A stretch of 6,055 nucleotides of DNA from an uncultured Burkholderiales bacterium (GCA_903926695.1 CAIYKK010000566.1:1-6055); one strand, 5' to 3'; shown: positions 1 through 5,413, numbered from the stretch's first letter. Numbers and translations: made by a program. Notes: generated by a model from the sequence alone, not told the origin.

Positions 1-363
1 AAACGCATCATGCGCACCGGCACCGTGGCCTCGACCGATAACCGCAACTGGGAGTTGCTGCCCAACAACCAGCCGCAACGCCGCTTCAGCCAGAGCCGCG
101 CCATTGCGCTGGACATGGAAAGCGCGACGATTGCGGCCAATGGTTTTCGGTTCCGGGTACCCTACGGAACGCTGTTGTGCGTGAGCGACAAGCCGCTGCA
201 CGGCGAGATTAAATTGCCCGGCATGGCGAACCAGTTTTACCGCGACCGCGTGGACCAGCATTTGCGCATCGGCATGCGGGCGGTGGAGTTATTGAGGGCC
301 GAGGGGATTAGCCAGTTGCACAGCCGGAAGTTGCGGAGTTTTTCGGAGGTGGCTTTTCAATAG
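1..363 (+). CDS. amn: AMP nucleosidase, C-terminal part (5' end outside window)
   Basis: AMP nucleosidase hydrolyses AMP to adenine and ribose 5-phosphate in the cytoplasm, and takes part in purine balance and salvage. The frame is open from base 1 (Lys-Arg-Ile-Met-Arg-Thr-Gly-Thr) and ends with TAG at 361-363, giving about 120 residues, roughly the last quarter of a protein of about 480-500 residues. Recognisable nucleoside phosphorylase-superfamily motifs follow in order: an RTGTV strand with NWEL after it, the LDMESATIAA motif (Met-Glu of the nucleoside-binding site), VPYGTLLCVSDKPLHGEIKLPG (the Asp of SDKPLHG is the expected catalytic acid position), and the Amn-typical tail LLRAEG...LHSRKLRSF. 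The match to E. coli Amn from memory is very close throughout. The gene converges on the ABC-3C operon and nothing suggests a functional link. No damage is visible in the part present. Confidence 0.96.
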   Translation, partial: KRIMRTGTVASTDNRNWELLPNNQPQRRFSQSRAIALDMESATIAANGFRFRVPYGTLLCVSDKPLHGEIKLPGMANQFYRDRVDQHLRIGMRAVELLRAEGISQLHSRKLRSFSEVAFQ

Positions 364-389
364 CTGTCGCACAAGCTTTGAATCCGCTG

Positions 390-465
390 CTCAATTTGGG
401 CGTCAATGGGTGCGGTATTTGGCGACTTCGTGGGTCGCAGGACTGCCAGAATTGACCAAATTGAG
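390..465. repeat. Imperfect inverted repeat, 15-bp stem with 3-base bulge
   Basis: CTCAATTTG (390-398) pairs with CAAATTGAG (457-465) and GTCAAT (402-407) with ATTGAC (451-456); bases 399-401 bulge out. The 43-base loop carries its own 5-bp hairpin at 422-438. Further out, CCGC at 384-387 can also pair with GCGG at 471-474. The pairing was read directly from the sequence; its function is unknown. Confidence 0.6.
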
Positions 466-518
466 GCTCTGCGGCATAAGTAAGCCACTGCAGGAGGCGC
501 GCAAACAGAGCCTGAATT
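459..518. repeat. Inverted repeat, 12 of 13 bp
   Basis: AATTGAGGCTCTG (459-471) is the reverse complement of CAGAGCCTGAATT (506-518) except for a G-G mismatch at 463/514. The loop is 34 bases. Its left arm overlaps the right arm of the 390-465 repeat, so only one of the two hairpins can form at a time. Confidence 0.6.
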
Positions 519-568
519 ACCGGCGACTATTAAACCAGTGGCAAACACGACATGTATTACCCGCTTCG

Positions 569-2365
569 CTACCACGATGGCATCTTGAACAATCGTCCCT
601 GATCGCCTTCATCATGCAGCGTAACCACAATCTCTTCTGGCGCAAACACTGGATCATCCAGTGCCCGAGGTGGTAAATCTGAATCGATCAGCGTGATGAT
701 GGGCTGCAAGCCGAGGTCGGCATACTGCCGAATCACGGCCAGCAGATTTTCCTTCTTTCGATTGTCCAGCGACTCAAAAACGCCATCGTGGTAAACGAAG
801 CGCGGGAATTTTTCACCGAGGTGAGCGCGCAAAACCGCAAGATCAAATGCAATGCAAAGGAGCTTGCGATACGTGTGCCCCATGTCGGCACTCGTGGCAT
901 TACCAGCCTCGTCAAGGATTTCGGCCTTGAACTCCAGATGACCTTCACGATTGGGAGACACACTAAGCAAGGCTTTGTGGTCAATCACGTCTTCAACCAC
1001 CTCACTGAAATAGACACGAATGGCAGAAAAGCGGCTGCCCTTGTCGGAATTCTGCCTCTCAACATCTGCCTCGATTGCGCTTTGCAGGTGGCCGCATTCT
1101 TCGGTCAGCGCCCTGATTTCGGCCCGCAGCGTCTGAAGGCGGTGCATAGAGGCACGTTGGCGCTCGAAAGACGTGATGTCGGCACGCAGAGTGACCAACT
1201 CATCAGCCACCAGTTTGTACTTGGCGAATACATCTGTGCTGCTGAGAAACGACAGCATCTCGGACCGCTTACGGCCCAGCAATGTCAACTCGGCATTAAC
1301 CTCCTTTAATTCAGCATCGATTTCATCACGTTCCTCCAGCAAGTACTGGCGACGCTCCTCGCTTAAGGCGCGATTGAAAGAGATCAGTTGCTGAAAATCT
1401 TTTTTAATCTGCCCTGCAAAAAAAACGCCAGCCTCCAGAAACAAGCGCTGCGCCTCATCAGGGTTAAACAAGATTTGATCATCGCCAAGTGATGTTTCAA
1501 TTTTTTTCTTGTTTTGATTAAGTGAATAACGCCGGTTATTAAGCCATGAAATTCTTTGGTCAATGCCATCAACCAGTTCTTTGGTCTTGTCCTTGTCTTG
1601 CGCGCGAAAATCAAAGGCATCGAGCAACTTCTTTTTCTTCTCGGCATCATTGACCTTCAGAAGCAACAGGCCATCAATCTTGCTAATGTCTTCAACTGAA
1701 CTGCCGCCCAATTCATTTCGGATTACTTGGGCAGTCTCCTCCTTGCGTGCGAGTTCGACTTCCTTTTCATAATGTCCCTTGACCAACTGGGAATCAAAAC
1801 CCAGCAAATGTGCGAGAAATGGTTTCCAGTAGGCATGGCGCCCAACTGCCACACCGAGCTGAAACACATCACGATAGTCCTCTTGGGAGCGCAACAAGTA
1901 CCCCAAGGTTGAACGATATTTCCAAGGTGCAGTGGCACGCCAATCCAACAAGCCATCTAGCAATATACGGGCGCGCTCAAAAGCAATATCTCGGTGATCC
2001 CACTCCTCTAACGAAAAACCAGAAAAGTCCTGATGCCCAGCCTGATGCTTTTTGAAGGCTATTTTGCTGGCATCTCTTACGCTTCGACGAATAGTGACAA
2101 ACGATGCATCTCCAAGTTCAATCTCCAGGAAGAAGATGAAATCCTTAAATCGGCTCTCGTGCTTAAAAAGAAAAAATTTTGGGTCACGACTGGAAAGAAA
2201 CGCGAAGTCAAGCAACCGCCCCAATGAGGTCTTGCCCAGGTTATGGGTATCCTTGTCTTTGTTCTCAGGCAGGCGAATCTCCGCCATAACAACATTTAGC
2301 ACCGGAGTGAAATCAATCGGTTCAAAAAAAATTGGTTGATTCGTATAAAGTCTAGATAGCTTCAT
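569..2365 (-). CDS. DUF2326 coiled-coil ABC/SMC-like ATPase, putative ABC-3C system ATPase
   Basis: This is a 598-residue ATPase of the DUF2326 family, predicted to be the sensor/motor of an ABC-three-component conflict system. The degenerate Walker A lies at residues 39-48 (DTHNLGKTSL; Gly-Lys-Thr kept, first Gly absent), as I recall is usual for this family. Charged heptad-like coiled coil covers roughly 195-300 and 330-440. A signature-like segment follows at about 492-505 (SADMGHTYRKLLCIAF), then the Walker B region PRFVYHDGVFESLD at 521-534 and ITLIDSDLP at 556-564, where the usual H-loop His is missing. The split head around a coiled-coil hairpin resembles SMC/Rad50-type proteins. ATG at 2365 is preceded by AGG at 2371-2373 (spacer 5) and overlaps the upstream gene by 14 bases, implying translational coupling. 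It is the last gene of the operon and is GC-poorer than the flanking chromosome. The reading frame is intact. Family assignment is firm; its role in a defence system is inference. Confidence 0.9.
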   Translation of the reverse strand: MKLSRLYTNQPIFFEPIDFTPVLNVVMAEIRLPENKDKDTHNLGKTSLGRLLDFAFLSSRDPKFFLFKHESRFKDFIFFLEIELGDASFVTIRRSVRDASKIAFKKHQAGHQDFSGFSLEEWDHRDIAFERARILLDGLLDWRATAPWKYRSTLGYLLRSQEDYRDVFQLGVAVGRHAYWKPFLAHLLGFDSQLVKGHYEKEVELARKEETAQVIRNELGGSSVEDISKIDGLLLLKVNDAEKKKKLLDAFDFRAQDKDKTKELVDGIDQRISWLNNRRYSLNQNKKKIETSLGDDQILFNPDEAQRLFLEAGVFFAGQIKKDFQQLISFNRALSEERRQYLLEERDEIDAELKEVNAELTLLGRKRSEMLSFLSSTDVFAKYKLVADELVTLRADITSFERQRASMHRLQTLRAEIRALTEECGHLQSAIEADVERQNSDKGSRFSAIRVYFSEVVEDVIDHKALLSVSPNREGHLEFKAEILDEAGNATSADMGHTYRKLLCIAFDLAVLRAHLGEKFPRFVYHDGVFESLDNRKKENLLAVIRQYADLGLQPIITLIDSDLPPRALDDPVFAPEEIVVTLHDEGDQGRLFKMPSW

Positions 2366-2606
2366 TGGGGCCTACATACTCGATAGAGTCAATCTTTGGG
2401 CGATAGTCAATCAAGCCCATGAGAAAGAGAAAATTCAGCGCGGGCAAGAAAAGCACCTCGCCGCCTTCCACGCTTTTCTTGGCAAACTTACGCAGGTCGT
2501 CGTAGCCGTCCAAGCGCTGACGCTTTAGACGAACAAGCAATCTCAGCGCGACATTGATCACAGTCCGGTCAGGATGGGAATGTTTGGTGGGCCTAAGCAT
2601 CGCCAT
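2352..2606 (-). CDS. Small ABC-3C middle component-like protein
   Basis: This 84-residue soluble protein is encoded between the nuclease-like gene and the ABC ATPase gene. It begins MAMLRPTKHSHPDRTVINVA and contains a compact helical region, a stretch resembling a small winged-helix fold, FLPALNFLFLMGLIDY at about residues 55-70, and the ending YVGPNEAI. Small proteins starting with (L/R)PTKH.xPD and ending in a hydrophobic 'FL..LG' segment are typical of ABC-3C middle components; I think MC8 or MC6, but I cannot settle the subclass by eye. They are thought to bridge the ATPase and the effector. The start at 2606 was chosen because GAGG at 2613-2616 sits 6 bases upstream. An in-frame ATG at 2621 would add five residues, and one at 2600 would remove two. 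It overlaps the upstream gene by 14 bases and the downstream gene by 14 bases. Confidence 0.82.
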   Translation of the reverse strand: MAMLRPTKHSHPDRTVINVALRLLVRLKRQRLDGYDDLRKFAKKSVEGGEVLFLPALNFLFLMGLIDYRPKIDSIEYVGPNEAI

Positions 2607-3555
2607 CTTCAACCTCGCCAATGTCGCAATTAAAGTACATGTAGAACAAGACCAGCCGCGTCAGAGGCTTGTGCCCATGCTGACGCAGCACCGGATCGCG
2701 GCTGAATAGCAGATCTGCCAGATGCTCCATGACGGCGTCGAAAGATTGGTAGTCGCGGCGCTTGGCGATGATTTTTAGCTGAAACTCATCCACCACGGAC
2801 TCGTACAACTGCAAGAGTTCGTAATTCTCAGGCGCAGCAAGGAAAGCTTTGATCTGTGCTGTCTCTTTGAGGTACCTTCGGAGTTGGGCCTTGGCGTACT
2901 CGGGCGTCATGTTGTTGAGCGCGTTCTTCACCTCATACTTGACCCTTATTTGGGGTGGCGTATCAAGGACTGCGGCCATGACATCGCGTTGTTTGGCGAA
3001 GGCCTGGACAACTTCGGCAAGATCGTCTGGACTTACGATCAGTGGAGAATCGATGGGGTCAAGGTCAGCAGCCTTTGCCGCATTAGGGAAGTACTTCAGC
3101 CATAGCTCAAGCTGCTCAACTCCGACCAACGCAATTGACCCCTCCGCAATGGCGCATTCTTGGGAAATATGCTGCCTGATTTCGCTTTCAGCATTACCAG
3201 CAAGTCGCCGGTTCGAGAACAGCATGTAGTGGTCGAGCTGCCCCTTGACGCGCAGCTTCTTGATGCGCGGGATTTCTTCACCGACAGTGGTCTTTTGCGA
3301 TGTCTTGCTGTAAAAATCACCCTCGGAAAAGCTCTTGTTGTAACCATTGGTGTGCTTGGCCTGAATGATTGTGGTGCCGACCCAAGGCGCGGCTTTGCTC
3401 GGGTGCTGTTCAGCTGTCCCCACGAATTTTGCATCCCGCCCACCGTCTGGCCCCTTGGCAAATCCTTGGACACCAATGCCGAGAAGATATCGGCAAATGC
3501 AGACAACCAGCCGCTCGAACTGGTCGTCGTTCATGTCTTCATAGGCGTACTTCAT
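2593..3555 (-). CDS. Mrr-like nuclease domain fused to ABC-3C C-terminal domain, putative effector
   Basis: This 320-residue protein is probably the effector of the ABC-3C system. Residues 1-160 look like a PD-(D/E)xK restriction-endonuclease fold of the Mrr kind: MNDDQFERLVVCI helix with Glu14, the GPDGGRDAKF loop (Asp37, Asp41), the strand TTIIQAKHT with Gln65-x-Lys67, then a strand-helix DHYMLFSNRRLAGNAE and LVGVEQLELWL, all typical of this superfamily. Residues about 175-320 form a helical C-terminal domain ending in SRDPVLRQHGHKPLTRLVLFYMYFNCDIGE, which I take to be an ABC-3C C-terminal domain that docks to the middle component. The expected reaction is DNA (or RNA) cleavage; this is inference. 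ATG 3555 was chosen because the conserved domain starts there; GGTGG at 3563-3567 (spacer 7) is only a weak ribosome site. An in-frame ATG at 3642 would run back into the upstream gene, and one at 3534 would shorten the protein by seven residues. Second gene of the operon, 31 bases after the HTH gene. Confidence 0.85.
   Translation of the reverse strand: MKYAYEDMNDDQFERLVVCICRYLLGIGVQGFAKGPDGGRDAKFVGTAEQHPSKAAPWVGTTIIQAKHTNGYNKSFSEGDFYSKTSQKTTVGEEIPRIKKLRVKGQLDHYMLFSNRRLAGNAESEIRQHISQECAIAEGSIALVGVEQLELWLKYFPNAAKAADLDPIDSPLIVSPDDLAEVVQAFAKQRDVMAAVLDTPPQIRVKYEVKNALNNMTPEYAKAQLRRYLKETAQIKAFLAAPENYELLQLYESVVDEFQLKIIAKRRDYQSFDAVMEHLADLLFSRDPVLRQHGHKPLTRLVLFYMYFNCDIGEVEDGDA
2613..2616 (-). promoter_or_regulatory. 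Ribosome binding site deciding the middle-component start
   Basis: On the minus strand GAGG lies 6 bases before the ATG at 2606, inside the end of the preceding gene. This favours 2606 over the ATG codons at 2621 (which lies upstream of the GAGG) and 2600 (spacer 12). Confidence 0.6.
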
Positions 3556-3586
3556 GGAAACGCCACCGTTCCCAGTTGGTTTTTCT

Positions 3587-3898
3587 TCATCGCTGCACCA
3601 CCGTAATACCCGACGCTCCTGTACGCGATGGTGGTCGAACAACGATCTCGACGCGTTGACCCAGCGCTACCAACGCCTGCATCAGCCGTTCGAGCGAGAT
3701 GTTCTGAAGCTGGCAGCGCCGAACCTGCGACACCTTGGGCTGGGTCATGCCAGTGATTTCAGCCACCTCCGACTGCTTCCAACCCCGATGGTCAATCAAC
3801 TCGTTCATCTGATGCGCCAAAAGAATTTTGGCCGTTTGACTCAAACTGGCGGTTGCCCCATCTGCGCTCTTCTCAACGAAAGACTGGCCGCTTTTCAT
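3587..3898 (-). CDS. XRE-family (HTH_37-like) transcriptional regulator
   Basis: This 103-residue DNA-binding protein is the first gene of the minus-strand operon. A helix-turn-helix of the XRE/Cro-CI kind spans about residues 39-66: GWKQSEVAEITGMTQPKVSQVRR, with the TQPKVS recognition helix, followed by NISLERLMQALVALGQRVEIVV. This layout is typical of the HTH_37 antitoxin-like regulators usually paired with HigB/RelE-type toxins. No toxin gene lies beside it here. It precedes the nuclease-like gene by 31 bases, so it most likely represses its own operon, holding the potentially harmful effector in check. ATG 3898 is supported by GAGGA at 3906-3910 with a 7-base spacer, one of the best ribosome sites in the operon. 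The short tail after residue 88 (PPSRTGASGITVVQR) is unstructured-looking. The HTH call is firm; the regulatory target is inferred from position. Confidence 0.88.
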   Translation of the reverse strand: MKSGQSFVEKSADGATASLSQTAKILLAHQMNELIDHRGWKQSEVAEITGMTQPKVSQVRRCQLQNISLERLMQALVALGQRVEIVVRPPSRTGASGITVVQR

Positions 3899-3905
3899 GT
3901 TATTT

Positions 3906-3910
3906 TCCTC
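3906..3910 (-). promoter_or_regulatory. Ribosome binding site of the HTH regulator gene
   Basis: GAGGA on the minus strand lies 7 bases before ATG 3898. It fixes the start of the first operon gene. Confidence 0.6.
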
Positions 3911-3953
3911 AAAGCTGATTAAATCGACAAAACATCAAATACTAGGCTCGCCA

Positions 3954-3981
3954 AAAATATTAAAAAATCTTTTAGAATCAA
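3954..3981 (-). promoter_or_regulatory. Candidate sigma-70 promoter of the ABC-3C operon
   Basis: On the minus strand TTGATT (3981-3976, 4 of 6 to consensus) is followed after 16 bases by TATTTT (3959-3954, 4 of 6). This would give a leader of about 50 bases to the ATG at 3898. An alternative pair just upstream is TTGCTT (3999-3994) with TCTAAA (3976-3971), spacer 17. In DNA this rich in A and T such matches arise easily, so this is a suggestion only. Confidence 0.3.
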
Positions 3982-4007
3982 CAGCTTACCCTGAAGCAAG
4001 AGTAAAA

Positions 4008-4031
4008 TTTAATGTTTTTTTCCGCATTAAA
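4008..4031. repeat. Short inverted repeat, possible operator
   Basis: TTTAATG (4008-4014) and CATTAAA (4025-4031) are perfect reverse complements with a 10-base spacer. The repeat lies just upstream of the candidate minus-strand promoters. An XRE dimer could bind such a site, but the AT-rich setting makes chance quite likely. Confidence 0.25.
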
Positions 4032-4199
4032 AAACTATTTCACAACAGCCAAATTATATCAGTACGAATATATTAAAATTAATCTATTTCATCAGTTTTA
4101 ACGATTCTTGTACCTCTTTCAATCACCCAGTTGAGCCGTCAATGTGGACTTGTGGAGCATCGGACTCAAAACTGAACCACGACTTTCATTTCAAAATTT

Positions 4200-4808
4200 A
4201 TGCCCCACCCGCCCCCACTCATCCACATCACCGAGCAGACGCACGATGCCGCCATCGCGCTGATCTACGCGACGGACAACAACTTCACCGGCCAGATCAT
4301 TTACGCGCATCCGCTGTGCTTTTTGCACCCGCAGGCGGAAATCGGCCTGCGCAAGGCGATTGACGCGGCGCGGGCGCTGTTTGGCCTGCGGCTGAAAATC
4401 CTCGACGCCTTTCGCCCGCAGGAGGCGCAAGAGGCGCTGTGGGCCGTCGCACCCAACCCGGACTACATCGCCGACCCGAAAAAAGGCTCGAACCACACAC
4501 GCGGCGTGGCCGTTGACCTGACACTGATCGACGCGCATGGCCAGGCGCTGGACATGGGCACGCCGGTGGACACCATGAGCGCCGCGTCGCACCATTTTTA
4601 CGAAGCGCATCCGGCGGCCATCCAGCTCAACCGCATGAAGCTGCTGACGGTGATGCTGGAAGCCGGTTTTGTGCATCACCCGCGTGAGTGGTGGCATTAC
4701 CAGCTGCCCGACGCGGCGCAGTTTCCTTTGATTGAAAGTCACGCTTTCATGGCCTGCGTGCCGTCAGCGGAGAACCACAGCTTCCACGCGCTGGCGCCTT
4801 CCGCATGA
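4200..4808 (+). CDS. ddpX: D-alanyl-D-alanine dipeptidase (VanX/DdpX family, peptidase M15D)
   Basis: This zinc dipeptidase cleaves D-Ala-D-Ala; family members act in the cytoplasm. Outside vancomycin-resistance clusters it is thought to serve D-Ala recovery from cell-wall turnover. The 202 residues equal the usual VanX length. Visible active-site parts are Arg72 in DAFRP (the transition-state Arg), zinc ligands His99 and Asp106 in GSNHTRGVAVDLTL, the LDMGTPVD loop at 118-124, and Glu163 (catalytic base) and His166 (third ligand) in EWWHY. There is no signal peptide. The ATG at 4200 is the only sensible start: an in-frame TGA lies at 4173-4175 and no other start codon follows it. There is no clear ribosome site before it, so initiation may be weak. 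The stop overlaps the ATG of the sigma-factor gene (ATGA). No van cluster surrounds it, so a resistance role is unlikely. Confidence 0.94.
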   Translation: MPHPPPLIHITEQTHDAAIALIYATDNNFTGQIIYAHPLCFLHPQAEIGLRKAIDAARALFGLRLKILDAFRPQEAQEALWAVAPNPDYIADPKKGSNHTRGVAVDLTLIDAHGQALDMGTPVDTMSAASHHFYEAHPAAIQLNRMKLLTVMLEAGFVHHPREWWHYQLPDAAQFPLIESHAFMACVPSAENHSFHALAPSA

Positions 4809-5329
4809 ACGACCTGAGCGCCGCCTGGAAAACGCATGAGGCCGAGCTGCGCCACTGGGTTTGCCACCGCCTGCATGACGCGGCGCAGGCCGACGATGTG
4901 GTGCAGGATATTTTTCTCAAAGCCCTGCGCCAAGGCGAGCGCTTTGACGCGTTGCACAACCCACGCGCCTGGCTGTTTGAAGTGGCGCGCAACATTCTGA
5001 TTGACCGTTTCCGGCTGGCCCACGAGACGGTGGCGCTGCCCGACGACCTGCCCGCGCTGACACCCGAAACCGCCACCGTGGACAAGCTCACCGCCTGCCT
5101 GCCCCGCGTGCTGGCCGAGCTGAGCGCACAAGACCGCGATGCCATCACGCAGTGCGATTTGCAGGGCGTGGCCCAGGCCGACTTCGCCCGCGCCAACAGC
5201 TTGAGCCTGAGCGCAGCCAAATCGCGCCTGCAACGCGCCCGCCAGCGGCTCAAGGCGCGCATGACGCAAGCCTGCCAGGTTCAGCTGGACAGCGCCGGTC
5301 ATGTGGCCGATTTTGTGCCGCGCCCATAA
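4805..5329 (+). CDS. sigZ: SigZ-like ECF RNA polymerase sigma factor
   Basis: This 174-residue group-4 (ECF) sigma factor directs core RNA polymerase to a small set of promoters. Region 2 covers about residues 8-72, with the core-binding ADDVVQDIFLKAL helix and the -10 recognition segment PRAWLFEVARNILIDRFR. A variable linker follows (73-97), then region 4 at about 98-152, including ELSAQDRDAI and the helix-turn-helix GVAQADFARANSLSLSAAKSRLQRARQRLK. The tail, with Cys157 and the segment QLDSAGHVADFVPRP, is characteristic of SigZ-type proteins. The length matches B. subtilis SigZ. ATG 4805 overlaps the VanX-like stop as ATGA, so the two are translationally coupled. No anti-sigma factor gene is visible next to it; a permease follows after 84 bases. 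The signal sensed and the promoters used cannot be read here. Confidence 0.9.
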   Translation: MNDLSAAWKTHEAELRHWVCHRLHDAAQADDVVQDIFLKALRQGERFDALHNPRAWLFEVARNILIDRFRLAHETVALPDDLPALTPETATVDKLTACLPRVLAELSAQDRDAITQCDLQGVAQADFARANSLSLSAAKSRLQRARQRLKARMTQACQVQLDSAGHVADFVPRP

Positions 5330-5413
5330 CGCGCCAGCGGCCACGGCACCCGCCGCCACAAAAAATTTTCGCGTTTCCTGCGTCTTTTGGCGCGCCCGTT
5401 CGTCTCCACGGGT

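Larger units (their letters stand above)
364..568. other. Convergent intergenic region with competing inverted repeats
   Basis: This 205-base gap lies between the stop of amn and the stop of the ABC ATPase gene. No convincing gene was found in it. It holds three inverted repeats. Bases 390-407 pair with 451-465 (15 base pairs with a 3-base bulge at 399-401) and enclose a small hairpin, GCGAC 422-426 with GTCGC 434-438. Bases 459-471 pair with 506-518 (12 of 13 positions). Bases 484-490 pair with 536-542 (7 of 7). The first two stems share 459-465 and so exclude each other; the second and third interlock like a pseudoknot. No run of T follows any stem, so a classic intrinsic terminator is not evident. 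A terminator region for both converging transcripts, a structured RNA, or a recombination remnant are all possible. Confidence 0.5.
3899..4199. other. AT-rich divergent intergenic region
   Basis: This 301-base gap separates the divergent HTH gene (minus) and the VanX-like gene (plus). Bases 3961-4080 contain only 30 G or C in 120, against a clearly GC-rich flank from 4200 onward. No gene was found: plus-strand reading from 4142 (TGTGGACTTG...) gives no family-like protein. The region is expected to hold the operon promoter on the minus strand (candidate given separately) and perhaps one for vanX on the plus strand, for which I see no convincing -35/-10 pair. A 7-bp inverted repeat TTTAATG (4008-4014) / CATTAAA (4025-4031) and a 6-bp pair AAGCTG (3912-3917) / CAGCTT (3982-3987) could be regulator sites but are weak in such AT-rich DNA. 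Confidence 0.6.

Noticed and set aside
384..474. Integron attC site as an explanation for the 390-465 hairpin
   Set aside because: The needed core boxes (RYYYAAC and GTTRRRY) are not at the ends, and there is no integrase or cassette array.
410..676. Plus-strand reading frame of 88 codons crossing the amn-ATPase junction
   Set aside because: Runs antisense into the end of the ATPase gene, shows no family-like sequence and has no ribosome site.
788..1309. Plus-strand frame of 173 codons
   Set aside because: Lies wholly opposite the DUF2326 coding sequence, whose motifs are clear; it is an antisense shadow.
3160..3606. Plus-strand frame of 148 codons
   Set aside because: Antisense to the nuclease-domain gene, with no recognisable motif.
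401..4144. 8-base direct repeat CGTCAATG at 401-408 and 4137-4144, flanking the insert like a target duplication
   Set aside because: With about 200 and 300 bases compared, one 8-base match is expected by chance; it does not extend and neither copy sits at a sharp border.
364..4199. CRISPR array, tRNA or rRNA gene, or insertion sequence in the insert
   Set aside because: No regularly spaced repeats, no cloverleaf-like sequence and no transposase motif were found on either strand.
4142..4363. Plus-strand frame before and into vanX
   Set aside because: Out of frame with the VanX motifs and composed of Pro/His/Arg-rich out-of-frame residues; an in-frame TGA at 4173-4175 also prevents vanX from starting earlier.
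4200..4808. Vancomycin-resistance gene
   Set aside because: Although VanX-type, there is no vanH, vanA-type ligase or vanRS beside it; lone homologues in Gram-negative bacteria are housekeeping or turnover enzymes.
5395..5412. Hairpin CCCGT (5395-5399) / ACGGG (5408-5412) in front of the permease start
   Set aside because: Only 5 bp with an 8-base loop; common by chance in GC-rich DNA, so not called as a regulatory element or terminator.
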